Shown here: positions 35,893 through 48,950 of the stretch, piece by piece | Layout: every line of letters starts with the position of its first letter | Position numbering within the stretch: the first letter of the stretch is position 1 | Origin: Capitella teleta | Taxonomy: Eukaryota; Annelida; Polychaeta; Capitellidae | Assembly: GCA_000328365.1 (NCBI GenBank) | Contig: KB306104.1 | Coordinates: 483,689-547,688 of the forward strand | Length of the DNA stretch: 64,000 nucleotides | Direction: 5' to 3' | Translations under genes and position numbers: made by a program | The notes under the pieces: generated by a model | What the model was told of the DNA's origin: nothing | The model's database searches: none | The model's input: the letters and a program-made list of their open reading frames with translations, nothing else

Positions 35893-36210
35893 AGGGGCAC
35901 CGAATAGCTCGGTCGGTTAGACCGGCTGACTGCAATCCTATGCCGACCGTGGGGGTCCCGGGTTCGAGACCCGATCAGGCCACAGGCGTTATGATTGTGA
36001 ATTAAAATTGTAATACGTTGGTGACTTTGCAGTGCTGCCCAACTGCGTAACAAGGCCGGTCGCTGTGTACTACTGTCTATGGTGGTATGCAGGATAAAGA
36101 ACCCTTGGGATTTATCGATAAGAGTAGGGGGAAACCCCGGTCTCGGGCCTTCTGTTCTGGCGCCCGTATCATCCGAATGGTTTGGGTGGAGCCGTAAAAT
36201 CCCACTCATG
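35893..36210 (+). mobile_element. tRNA-derived SINE, second family
   Basis: The head has a pol III A box (TAGCTCGGTCGGTTAGACC, 35907-35925) and B box (GGGTTCGAGACCC, 35960-35972). A body follows with GATAAAGAACCCTTGGG and GTAGGGGGAAACCCCGG. The head does not fold into a full cloverleaf and the element continues ~240 bases beyond the B box, so it is a SINE rather than a tRNA gene. A related body fragment lies at 40,340-40,410. Confidence 0.8.
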
Positions 36211-39200
36211 TTTGTACATGCTGTGAAAGAGATACTAATGTTGATGTGAAATGTTTTTTCTTTCTAACTTTTTTTCCCACTTGTATTTTGTTGTTGCTTA
36301 TAAATTGCCCACGAAGTAGTCTTCTAAACACTGAGTGTTGAATTTCGATCAGAATGTTGTATCACTTTGCATGAATAAATGCAACATGATCGTTTGTTGT
36401 GCAAGCATTAGGTATGCGTGTCATATATACATGCCAATACTACCCAATATCCAGGAAGAATGACATGAAAATTTAATAGGACTTTGCTGCCTTGTACTGC
36501 TGCCGTGTTCGATTTTCTTATGATCCTCATTCATATGTATCAATTCATCTTGTGTGTTTTCCTAATTGCAGCGTATAGAAATGTGATTATTGGCTGACAG
36601 GTATGAATAGATCGTCTGCAATCCTGTCATTGATATTCCCATAAAGAGATTCTTTCTTGTGGGTTTTTTTTTTTTTTTTTTTTTTTTTTTTCGGGTCTGT
36701 TATAAATAATATCACGTGTGTCAATCGTATATACTTTATACTAGTAATGGATTCTCTGCTGTCGAGTTTTGTAGCATACACGTGCTGGGGTTTATGACCC
36801 GAGATGATTCCCTTGGCGAATTTCCTGGCAAGGGTTGTCGTAATTATTAATTACTGGGTTCTCTCATTCTCAGGTGTGGCGGACAGGCGTGTTGGGCCAC
36901 GTGTGTTCGCCTGGCCGATTACGTCAGAGCAAAAAGTGATTATCATTTTATTGCATTTGGAAACCTGGTTTCACGGTCGGTCGCAACATTGGTTGCATAT
37001 AAATGGACTGCAATGACCAAAAAATGAAGGCGTGGACGGTGGAGAAGCACTTTTGCAGCATGCATGCACGTATTAGTCTTCCAAGCGTTGGTCGTGGCCT
37101 TTCAATGGCCATTGATTCTCGCTTTTTTGTTCTGGCTTTTTTGAAAGAAAAGCCGCACAATATACGCGGCGTTTGCCTGCATTGTGTTTGTGTCGTATCG
37201 GGTCTTGTTTGCGACGTGGCATTGTGTTGTCTGCGTTGCGTGCGAGCAGATGAATGCTGCGATCGGCCTCTGCCCTCCCGAATTATCATCACACAAACGC
37301 CACGGCAGAAAATTGCTCTTCTTCTGACCCATTTCCACGGCGTCCTATTTATACTCAGCACTTTACACGATTTTGAAATTATCGTCATTCCTGACAACAT
37401 AATTCCCAGTGTTATTTACCAGTTGGCGAACAAACAAGAGCGTTTTCCCCTTTATCTGAGTCCGTGGTGGCCTGGCTGTATATACGGATGACCCAAGTGG
37501 CTGGCTGCCAAACACCTCTTCTGATTACTGAATGCACTCGGGAAAACGGACCTGGCTGATTGCAGCAGCGCGCTTCTTTCCTTTTGCCATGCATTGCCTG
37601 CCTCCACCCGGCTGACCTTTTAGCTCCTCTCCTCCTCGTCCGCCTTCCATGTCTCCAGATCTTTTGCGAGGTTTTTTCTCCTCTTTTTGGCGGATTGGAT
37701 TATGAGTGAATGGCAGCTGTTATGCATACCAATGCGCACCTCTGACGTCGCCTTCACCTCGTCTGCCTCGTGCTACTCCTCCGGTCTCCTCTCATTAGCC
37801 CGAGTATACCTGCGTGTGTGATTCCATCTCTCCAGCTATTCTTAATCAAAGTTGACGTTATTAGGCTTAATTACCTGATTTACCTCTACCTGTGTCCTCG
37901 TTATCTTATATGAATGTGTGCATGGTATATTCAGAAACATTGGGCGCCTTACACTTGCTGCATGTACGCGTGTTCTCGATCAAATTAAAGGATTTTTCTT
38001 TTTCTCGCCTCCAAACCTGCATGTTTCATTAGGTCTCACCCAGTTACAGCCTCCCAATTACGGAAGTAGGTTCTTCCGTTGCCCACCCTCTCGCAGCCAC
38101 CCTTGACTTTCTCTATGTGCGCATGCGTCGTGAACGTACATCATTGGCCTTAATCTATTTTGAGTGACAGTCAGTCGAGGATGCAACGGTCAAAATAAGC
38201 GGCGCATTACTAAAGTCATTAGCGTGTGGTGTCGGATCAGTTGTATTGATGATCGGTGAGTGACGGCCACTTGGGCAGAAAGCTGTTAGCGTATAACGAG
38301 GGGTTTCTCAAATGTGCCATACAGCACTGAATCTAGTTTTATGCTCGAGTTCTTCACGAACCACTGCGTTCGGCTCGGAATCGCTTCTCTTCCTACGAAT
38401 CCGTGCATTCGAAATTTTTCAGCGAGCTTCGCTTCATCCCTCAATTTCACAGCGCAGATCGAGTTCGCTAGGGGCGCACATCGGCAGCAGCGCAGTGGTC
38501 TGTATCCGCCCATGGTGCCATCTCCCTCCCCATTATCTCCCCCGCTCGCTCCTCCCCAGTGCCCGGTATATAGTACGCTTATTGATCGTGTCCATATCTC
38601 CCATCTGTCCATAGCTGCATGCATGCGACTCTTTGCATCTTCTCCGAAGCAGACAGCAGGAAGACCTGTGGCGCCAGATCAGCCTGCCTTATACATTGCC
38701 CATTTGCCCACATTTACTGCCCTCCGCCCATCATGACGCCTCCAAACCTTGAACCTGCATGCGACAGTCGTGGCCCGGCAAAATTGACAGTGTCAACTCT
38801 GCTTCATGTCATTCTATTGGTTTCCAATTTCCATCCGTCGCGAGACTCGATGTCCCCTCTGCCTATCAGAAATCTGCGAATATTGCGTCGCTAACGATGC
38901 TTGCGGAGAGGGCTATAATCTGTTGTACAATGCAAAAATGGTCTTATCACTTTGCAGATTCGTCCTCATTGCTTCGTATTGTGCTTATCGCAAGTGCTTC
39001 ATGAATCCAGGAGGAAAGCAGCAGCCTCCCCCGATTATTGTGCGTCTCGAGCCTTGGCCGCCTCTGGCGCCTCCTTCTGGCCGTTCGGTCGGTCTGAATG
39101 TGAGACCATCATCTTTTTCCGCCTCCCCCTGGACCAATAATCGCCATTGATGGCCCATAACTCACTAATACCCGAGTGCCTCTTGCTGCATGGTGTACGT

Positions 39201-40339
39201 CCGTCCTATTCTGCAACCTGCATGGATGGTGGCGAGGTTGCTTCCCAACTTCTCTGACTGTGTCTGCTGCGGTTCTGCACGCAATGCAATAACACAGTTA
39301 CACGGAAATTACTCCTTAGCCTTCGACACTGCATCGTTGTTATTTCTCTAATATTGCCAGCTTTTTTGTGTGTGTGTGCCTTTTATAGAAGTGCGGTGTG
39401 CTCGGTTATTGGATATTTGTGGCTGATCTCGATGAATCATTGTGCGTGTGATGACGTTTATATAACTCCCATGAAGCTCGCTTTCTTCTTGCTCGTTGTG
39501 TCGTAAACAAAGTCCATTGATCGGTACTCGGTCTATATGAGGTTATAAACTTCAGCTACGGGCAATGGTGCCAAAGGCTCCGCAGCCATTAATTCCGCCG
39601 CCGAGTCGACTGAGCCATTCTCTTTGCCTCGATCTGATCATCATCTAGCAGGACGACCCTATGGCGCCATTCGTGTTCACCGGGTTCGACGTCAACGGGG
39701 TGTCATCGGGTTAGCACCAATTTCTCATTATGAGTTCAACGGGTGGGGCTGCCACTTTGATGTGCCGCACTGCCCGCCCCTCCTTGACCCCTGTCCATCG
39801 CAGATTGGCTTCGGATTCAATCGCTCTCCGAGTGATCGAACAGTGCCCATTGCAAGTGCTCTTGGGGTCCCTCCGAGACTACTTGATGTGCTCTGATCTG
39901 ATCAGTCAGGACAATGTTGGCGAGGCGAGAAGCGTTCATGCGCTGAATGGGGAACAGACCCTTAACTGAACACTTGATTTTGCACCCTATTGCCGCCGCC
40001 TCCGCCCGCCAAGACTTGCTGCTTTCATGCTGTTTGCCGGTGCTTGGCTTCTAACTGCCTTTCAATCTCACTGCATTCACTTCCATTGCAGCTTTGTGCC
40101 TTTCATGGCTGTAGACATATCACAAGACTCGCAAGTCACGCAACGGAACTCGTCGGTCACGCCTATCCCGTGTATACCCACGCTATATATTGACGTACCG
40201 CATACGTGGGACAGCACTGGGACGTCGTATACCGTTGACTGAATGCGGGACATTGCGTGGTTATTGACTGTCAATTCTATTCATGGATCTCATCAAGAGT
40301 CGGCTAGGAGTTGGGACTCTCGTGTATTGGAGTGGCGTA

Positions 40340-40410
40340 AAGGGTAACTAAGGACGAAGAACCCCTTGTCTAAAAATCGAGGGGGGAAAAACCCTGAATC
40401 CTGGCTTTTG
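40340..40410 (+). mobile_element. SINE body fragment
   Basis: GGACGAAGAACCCCTTG and ATCGAGGGGGGAAAAACCC match, in the same order and spacing apart from one small gap, the body of the SINE at 35,893-36,210 (GGATAAAGAACCCTTGG, then ATCGATAAGAGTAGGGGGAA). The head is missing. Confidence 0.5.
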
Positions 40411-43400
40411 TTGAAAAGCTGATTGATCCATTGTTACCTCGCAGTAAACCTGACGCTAGTTTTCACACGATTTATGCCCTCTGAACACAACTACTGTGCA
40501 CGCGTAATTGCCGGCCGTTTTGCTTGAAGTTTGTTATTGTGTAATCCCGTATACCCCTTGCAATGAATCAACGGCTTTCGTTGAGATGCAACGCTGTTTA
40601 GCTTATTGCTACGCAACCCATGCAGCATCAAGTATTCACGTGTCACAGACCTGCTCTGCGTGTATAATTATTCCCTCTCCCTCCTGCATTTCGCAGCGTC
40701 TGCTCAACATCTTGTCACCACTCCCATGGTAGTTCGTTTTGTGCTCTTCGTTCGATTATCATCCCCTTGCCTCCCGCCTCCCGCCCCCCTCCCCGGGGTG
40801 GGGTGAAAGTGCTGGACACTTTTCCCCAGAGTCCCCGTTGCCATCGTTAACTCTTTCTTCACGCGATCTGTAATTACTGACCTCTGATTGGCCATCAGCT
40901 GCGCCCCTCCTTCTGGCTTGATTATCAATTTGTTTCTCGCTCTTGTGGGCGGCCCACCTGATATCAGTCCTCATTTAGAATCATCTCCTCCTCCTCCTCC
41001 TCCCTCATCCCCCCTCCTCCAACGAAGCAGGCAACCCTCTTAACTGCTCGCTGCCAAGACACGGCCTTGACCACAACTATGTACATGGACGGAATACTGG
41101 TACGAATAACACATTCTTACACATTGCTTCAGCGAAAGGGGCCTGCATACTAAGTTTTTGCTTACTTGTATCCTTGCATCGATGCCTCTCACTACCCTTG
41201 GTGCAATAATGCTTTTTTTCTTCTTCCGAAGGCAATAGCTGTTGACTTGTTTTGCATATACATGTACACGTGTATGTCACAAATTAATTAACATGTTCCA
41301 TTAAATGTGATCATAAACCAATTTCAGTGGTCTGTTTTAGGAATGCATCTCTGTCTTTTGTCATTCACATAATGAATATTGCCATGGCAAGATCCGATTA
41401 CGTGCTCGCTTTATAGGTCTTTTACGTGTATGTGGATGTACAACATAACAATTGACAGTTGCCAGATATACTCTGCTTGATCATGCGCAATAAACACCCA
41501 TTTTCGATTTTTCGGCATGCACACTATGTGCGCTTATATGTATACCCTACGTACATTAGCACGAGTCTGGCCATAATTGCGGTAATCAAGGTATCTTACG
41601 CACAAGCCCTTATCACGGAATACTGATTGCATTGGTAAACACGAACATCTTCTCTGGAGACCATATAGCAATACCACGCTACCCAAAAGTCATGTATAGC
41701 TCATTCGATCAATTCATCATGATGCCATATAATTATCTTCACTCGTATTTATAGCATTGATAGCATCAGTGTAATTGCATGTATGAAATTGGTGCATGCC
41801 TCGGATGTGTCCTCCTCAACCATGCAGGTGCACGTGCATCTTGGGTGCGCGTAGGTGTGAAATGACGCCTGCCACCGGAGCCTAATGAGAGGAGCCATTG
41901 GCTGTGACAGCTCAGTCCCCCAGGGCCAGCGCTGCTCATTGCTTGAACAGCCCTCTGTCGGGGATCATCATTTTTGCAAGGGTCGTTAATTTGCCTGGCT
42001 ATCTCCTCGGGCAGCCATCCCCCCAGGAGGAGGAGACTGCCTGGACGTCGCCGTGTCACACTCATACATAGCGCTGCCGGATTATGCTCTGTTTTATCAC
42101 GCGGAAACCACTTGAGAAGCCTCACCTTACGACCATGCATCGCATCTATTATTGGCGATCAATGTCTTTCATGTGTCTGATCTGTATTTGGGCGTGACCC
42201 CGTGTCTTACATCTGGGTCATTCGGTCATGCTTCGGCTCGTGTTGCATGGATCTGACACCAGTACGCGACTCGTATATTATAAAATATATATTCTATTGC
42301 AACTGCTCTCCGGTCATATATTTATATTTATATATTGGCCCTCATATCGCGCTTGTTGAATGTTCCTCTCATTCCCTTGCTCATATGTGATGAGTGGCGT
42401 GTAGTAGTCAGATATTGGTTGTTGCTGTATGTTTGTAGCAGTTGGAATAATATACGCATCTACCTGAGTCAGTGAGTGGTGCAGAGCACGATCCCTACCA
42501 CCGTGTGTATCAGATTGCACGTGTGCTAAGAGATGCTTCATGCACCATCCAGATTGTACTGTATCATATTATAGGATGACGTCATTATGTACTGTAGTAT
42601 GAAACATTGAACGGTGAATAGGGGGTTCAGCGTGAGGCTTTCGTTGTGTATGATTCGCTGAGCCCAGCAGGGATGTACGTGAGAAGTCGGCGTTTGAACA
42701 GCGGTCATTTTAGCCTTGGTCCCATTGCCGCGAGGGATTTCCACTTGAGCGCCGTTCTGATGGAGGAAATTCTCATAATGAACGACTTGATCCACTTAAG
42801 TCAATCTCCAAGACTGCCCAGCAACTTTCCTTCCTTGAACTCTCAAGCAAATTGGCTTATTTTGTGGCACACTGACTGTCGCTTACTCGAGCTGCGTATC
42901 TATAATAGCATTGCGAGTATACATGTCTCTATAACGGAACATACCTCCGGCATCTCCTAATTAACACCTATAATTAGCATAGGACACGACCATTAGAGGC
43001 ACTTGCGTCGATTGCTAGGTGCTGTGTGCTTGCAATCAGTGCTGTCAGTCGGCTTCTGCTTCTGCCAGGATCAATGCGAGCTTAATCCGGGCTAAATGTC
43101 GACCCCCATCGGCCCCGTCACTTGTAAGGATCGTGTATCAAGCGCTGTATATCGATCGAGCCATGAAAACCCTTCTTTTTGCTTTCATCCCGCAATCATG
43201 CACATTGCTTTTTAATTCGTTATTCGCTGTCAGTCAGACAAATGCTCAATCCGTCCACGCCAAATGATCGATGTTTATTTTCGATGTCAGCAACCGGCAA
43301 CGAATCACTTCATCAGCAAGAAGCTGCATCGTATGATTGTCAAGGGAGCGGTCGCCAAACACTACTTCCTCCTCCTCCGCGCTATATCGGCATCGGTGGC

Positions 43401-46400
43401 ATCTCCTTCAATGCAGGGATTGAGGCTGCCGTCTGCACAATGCCCGAGCGGATATCCTTGATGCGTCCCCAAAGAGATTGAACAGGATGCCACCAGGAAA
43501 TGGAAGGTCGTCGTTTGAATCCTTCTTCTCCACCTTCAGCCATGTCAACGATGACAATCGCCGTCTTCAGGGTCCGAGTGACCTTCACCGACGTCGGTGG
43601 TGCGCGCTTTCCGTGGACTGTCGAGCGTGGCCTTGCAGCCCGACGGCGGATGCATTGACATGCTTCGATTATGTTTGCGGCGCAAATGGGATCATCATTA
43701 TTTCCTTCTATGTGGGTTTTTGTTGTGGCGAGATGTGTTCTGTATGTAAAAGCAAGTAATTCACGCTGAGAAACATTTATGCCTCTATATACATGAATAG
43801 TGCTATATTGCGCTAAACTGCACTTTATGCATAACAGGTGCGCTCACCTAACAATGCAATCAAGGGTTAGTAAGTGCACACTTATTATTGTCATGAGCAG
43901 ATGCAGCGATTCACTGTGTTTGTGTGGTGAACATGGCGCTGCACCATTTGCATTGCCGATTTGTGGTGTGTTATTCGAGAGATTGATGGAGTCGTTGATG
44001 TTGCGCACAACTGATTGCTTTCATATTAATCGGATCACTGTCTCGCTGTTCTCGAATTGCGTTGCCAACGAAGCCAATTGCTCAGCTGAGATGCTTCAAT
44101 GCGAGCCAGAACCTCCTCCTGCTGCTGCTGCTGTTGCTGGGGCCAATCTCTTTGTAGCCTTCATTTTCATATTGACTTTGAGCCATGTTTTCTGCATCAC
44201 TCACCTCAATGGCCGTTCACTTTATGCCTCAAAGAATAACTCTTTTCCGAATTCCAATCCTTCATTTTTTGTTGTGCTGAATTATCTCTCCCCCTCTTCT
44301 TTCTATTGTTTTTTTTTTATCGTCGCTCTATGAGCTCTTGTTGTGCTGCCGTATATACTGCTAAGACGTTGTCCTGGCGGCATGCGCATGCAGTGCTGTC
44401 AAAAGATCCGGTCTCGTGGGGAATCTAATGCTGCTCCTGCTTTGCCCCACCATCCGTCAGATTTCCACTCAACACGCCCTACAAACTGGGTTATGTCGGG
44501 AGATGGCAACGGAATATATACACGGCGCCATGCAGGCCTCCCTGCGACTATACCCTTGATGGATGACCAGCTTGTAGATCGCTACAGAGCCTGGCTTGCT
44601 GGCGTCACGCTGATGCACGATAAGGCTAGTGATGCCATCGGGATTCACGCCTGAATCCATATCCATGGACGCCGTATTGGGATGCTTCAGCCGCAATCAT
44701 TGTATGTAAAGGTGCCGCATACATTAATTGTTCCGCGTGATGGAGCAACCTTGAGTATTGGTTCTAAAAGCGACGCTACGTTGCATCATTGTAATTGGGT
44801 TTTCTTGGCCGCCGGACACTCCGCCGCAATTTCATGCCAGTCCCGCTTCGTGTCCAGCGAACCCGAGATGACCTCGATCGGAGCTGCTCGGTCGTTTAGC
44901 CTGAAGCGGCTCCTCGTCCACTTTGAGCAGCACTTGCCCGATAAGCGTATTTGACTGATCTTTTTGCATCGTCGCTTAATTGTAGTGGGCGAGCGGCCAT
45001 TTCTTCTGATTGCCCGCGGGAATACAATGCCGCAGTTCCATTCATCATGTATATAACTGCAGCTTTCATTCTTAGTCCGAAGAAGGCAGCGCTGCTCTTA
45101 CAGTACTTGAATGGATGAGTACACGGCATCGTTTCTCTGTCAGCGGCCATCATGCGGGAAATTGCTCACTGCCCAGCCAATTCCGTCTTCATCATCTCTT
45201 TGTACTTCGATTGCGGCGATTTTCTTATATTCTTTCCCGCTTTTTTTTTTTCTATGCTGATTTTTGGGGCGGGAAAAAGGTTCGAAGCGTTGATGGATTT
45301 TGTTTGCAAGTGCTAATGGCAGAAGACATGTTCATTGTCTGCGCAGTTCCGGTCGCCGCTCTATATCATTGGCCTAAGTAGTCCCCGTCTTTGAATTATG
45401 GAAGGCAGCCTAATTCCTGCCTACTGCCTGCTCGGCTACAATTCATTTCGCCATCGATGCTTCTGCATACTCGATGAAGACATTCGTTTTCCTCTCTGTC
45501 ATTTTCGTTCACCTCGTTACGCGGTCGACGGCCCTTGAGCTGTGTCCTGCTGTGACGAGTGCGTCCTGTGCATTCAGAGCCAATCGAGCCCTTTCTTCGT
45601 TTGCTTACTCACACTTCAAAGCCGCGATTCAACTGATTCGACTGAATGCAACCCGAGTCGGCAGCTGAAGCGTGTGTTTCAGCGATAAGTGTAGATCTCA
45701 GCGTGTTCATATTATCATATATAGAGATACATGTATATTATATCCTGATCAATTTCGCAAAGGTGCATCTTTTTGTGTGCATTGCTTTGTGACCATCAGG
45801 CATCTCCGGTGAATAAGGTCGCCGGCACAATCCGCCATTGTAGTGTGCATATAAGGTGACATTGATTAAAATAGACCTGGGAACGGAAGCACACCTGGGT
45901 GTTTTTTGTGAGCGGCAATTGACGGATTGCGCAGACGATCTCAGTCAAAGGAAACCGTGTCCGAAAGTAAAACATTAAATGACGCTGCTGGCGATCACAG
46001 GACAAAGTGAATTAGAATTGCCCATGTTCCTGTGACAGTCTTTCCGCCCCAACTAATTATATTGCTCGTGTTGTATTATAAAAGCCGAGCTGACTGCATC
46101 TCTACTGGGATCAGGGATCCGACCCGCATACTGACGACTGCGTTTCCCTCGAACAGAGATCCATCTCAAGGGAACCATGTACACAGCTCATATATATACC
46201 CTGGGAGTGCAATCTCAGCATCCTTCTAAAAGTCCTTCCAGCTGGTGTACACAGAGGCCCATACATCTCCGATGCGAACTCGCTGCCTGCCAACATGGAA
46301 CGCCACTAAAGGACCATTGTTCTTTCGCGCCTCGTCGAGTTTTCTATGCTGCTCTGACGTGCATCGCCGCTTCGTAGATTGTTCTGCAAATCAGCGGAGA

Positions 46401-48940
46401 GCACAGTTCTTTGGTGCTGCACCATCAGAGCTGCAGTATTTGGTGTCGCCGCCGCGAGCGTTCATTGCATAAATGCTCCGCTGATGATGTTGGGTCGCGG
46501 GGGGTCGATCGCCTCCTGTCAAACCCTATCTTCGTCTAAGGGGTTCCCGCGGGATTTGTCTCCGCCGCTGACGCTAATCTTTTCACCTTTACGGAATCCC
46601 CGCTGGCGAACTCACTCTTGTCCGAGCATCGTCCTTGGGATTTTTTTTTCTATATTTAAATATTGGGATAAATTCTTGCTGCGTGGAGGGGAAGAGGCTT
46701 CACCGATGCGGCATCCTCTCTTGTTAATACTCGCTTCAGCCGGGCAAACAGAATGCCACACCGCCATCAATATCTCCCACCCCGTATGGCCATCGACATT
46801 CCGCGCTGGCATTTCGTATTCTTCCCAAGGGTGGCGACGCCATTTTTCACTGTGCATGTGGCCCTGCAATAAGCCGCGAATTATACAGTCGCCGTCGATG
46901 TATTTTGACGGTAATCGGGCCAATGCGAAGGGTCATGTTATTAAATCCCGGGCTTTGTGGGCGCAGTGTTAGCGTGGGTCCCGCAGGAGTTGCGATCTGC
47001 CATCGCGACATCATCGTTCATGTTTTATGCAGTGCACGGCTCATACCTCCGACGACCTGTTATCCTTTCCCTCGTCGCATCCTGGGATTAATTGACCCTC
47101 TCCTCCCATGAACGTGGTCAATGACCGACGCGCGCGTCCTTATTCCCATGTCTAAGTGCGGCGGCATTCACTGTGCGCATTTTGTGCTGACCTCTGCTTG
47201 ACCTCTGCTTACAGTAATTGCAATCGGTCGAATCAATAGGAAGAGCGATGCATGACCGATGCGTATCCACGGAGGAGCATGTCTCGGGAGAATATCTTCA
47301 TCATGCATCTTTTAGCATTGAACCGTTGCCAATCGTGGCTGGGATCAGCCGACTTCCCCTCATGCACCTCCTCCCGTTTCATTTAAATATCAAAGCTCAA
47401 AATGCCTTCTCTATCTTTGCAGATTTCCAGTGGAATGTGAGAAAAACGAGGAGTAGTATACGGTGAGTACGGCTGTCCTCCCTCCCCCTCCCCTTCCATC
47501 TCCCAAATGCCAATTACAGAAGCCCTAATTGCATCATTTCCATGAAGCGTCGGCCAAATATTGGCTGCGGTGTCTGTGCCGTAGCTGCGCTGCTTCCATC
47601 TTTGCCCTTCTAAACCTCTCAGGCATTCTCCGCTTTCATCATTTCATCATTCGTCGAATTTCCCTTATGACTTCTATAACAACACCTGTCAGATGCGCCA
47701 CCTCGCCTCTCTAATTGTTGCCAGTGATACGCTCTCGGATAGCATCGAAAAATTAGCTAAGTACACTCAGCAAATGCCAGACTCTCGAGGTCTTTAGTTG
47801 CTCTCCGACACCTGTCAGAGCTGCGCTCTTTTATGCCAGTTGCCTGCATCTGTTTCTGCAAACAAAAAGGTGTTAAGCAGTTGAGCGTTGTCTTGTGTTT
47901 GTTTGACGCTGGAACCCCTTTTAACCCTGGCCACAATGGAGTGCATGCTCGCTTATCGCAAATCAATGCCTCCTCCGTCGCTGCATGGCGCTGTGTCTCG
48001 ATTCCCGCTCCTCCGCCGTCGCAGCAGCAGATTGACGTCACTCAAACACAGCAGACGTCTGCCTCGTCATCCCGCGGCTCTCGATTTTACGCTTGCCGGG
48101 CGCGGGGCTTCATCGGGGCGGAGTCCTGCTGATGTCGCCACTTGTATCCGGGGCAGTGAGGCGGGAACTTGGGTTACCCGGTATGCAGACGCCATTAGGG
48201 TGGAGCACGAGTCTCTCATCAGGACGACATGGCTGTAACGTGGCATTGCGGGTGAGATCTGTGAGCAGGTTAATTCCGCGATTCTTAGGTGTCGATATCG
48301 GCTGGTGTCGATTTACCGTACCTATATGTATATATGCTAAACCATGTTGACGTGAGTAAAGCTCGACCTCGCCTCTCTTTATTGCGTAATCGTATGTCTT
48401 GTCCACAAATTGCATAACCATAGTGACCATTGCGACCGAGTGGATTTGCGGAATATTGCGTTTCATTATGAGTATTGAGGAGCGCGTTGTGCATTCTCGT
48501 GCGGCGTGGCTATAATTGCCATGATGAATCGCTGGGCTAATGCTTCGTTATGGTGCTCTTATGAATCTGGAATAAAAGCCAAATTGCAACATCGGTCTTC
48601 TCTTTATTTGTCTGGCGTTAATTCAATATCTATCTGTGAATGTGTCTATAGAAACATGGCATTATAAAATATCTTTCATTGATTTTCTTTTAATTTCTAA
48701 TCTCTTTCGTATAATTCATCTAACCGTGGTCTATGATTACGCAATTGGCATGCGCTGAAAATCCGTGATATGTAAAATCATATTTTGTTGATGCGTTGAT
48801 TGACGAACAACACATGCGAATAATAACATGCACATTCCACTCGGGTGGATATAAGTCGATCCAGAGCACACGTCAGTTACCGTGCGGTGTGATATGTCAT
48901 CATTCACATGAATTCCGCTCCGTATAAGCCAGCAGCCTGT

Positions 48941-48950
48941 GCGCATGCGC
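48941..48950. promoter_or_regulatory. NRF1-type palindrome GCGCATGCGC
   Basis: A perfect GCGCATGCGC. A second perfect copy is at 53,051-53,060. Near copies are at 38,119-38,127 (GCGCATGCG) and 44,380-44,391 (GCATGCGCATGC). NRF1 binds this palindrome in animals; occupancy here is inferred only. Confidence 0.45.

Noticed and set aside
43800-44333. 177-codon frame with hydrophobic C-terminus
   Set aside because: It looks like a membrane protein only because of T-rich DNA. There is no splice or family support, and a CTG-repeat patch makes the alanine run.
46379-46972. 197-codon plus-strand open frame
   Set aside because: It has no domain or motif and overlaps open frames in other phases. It fits pyrimidine-driven loss of stops in this block.
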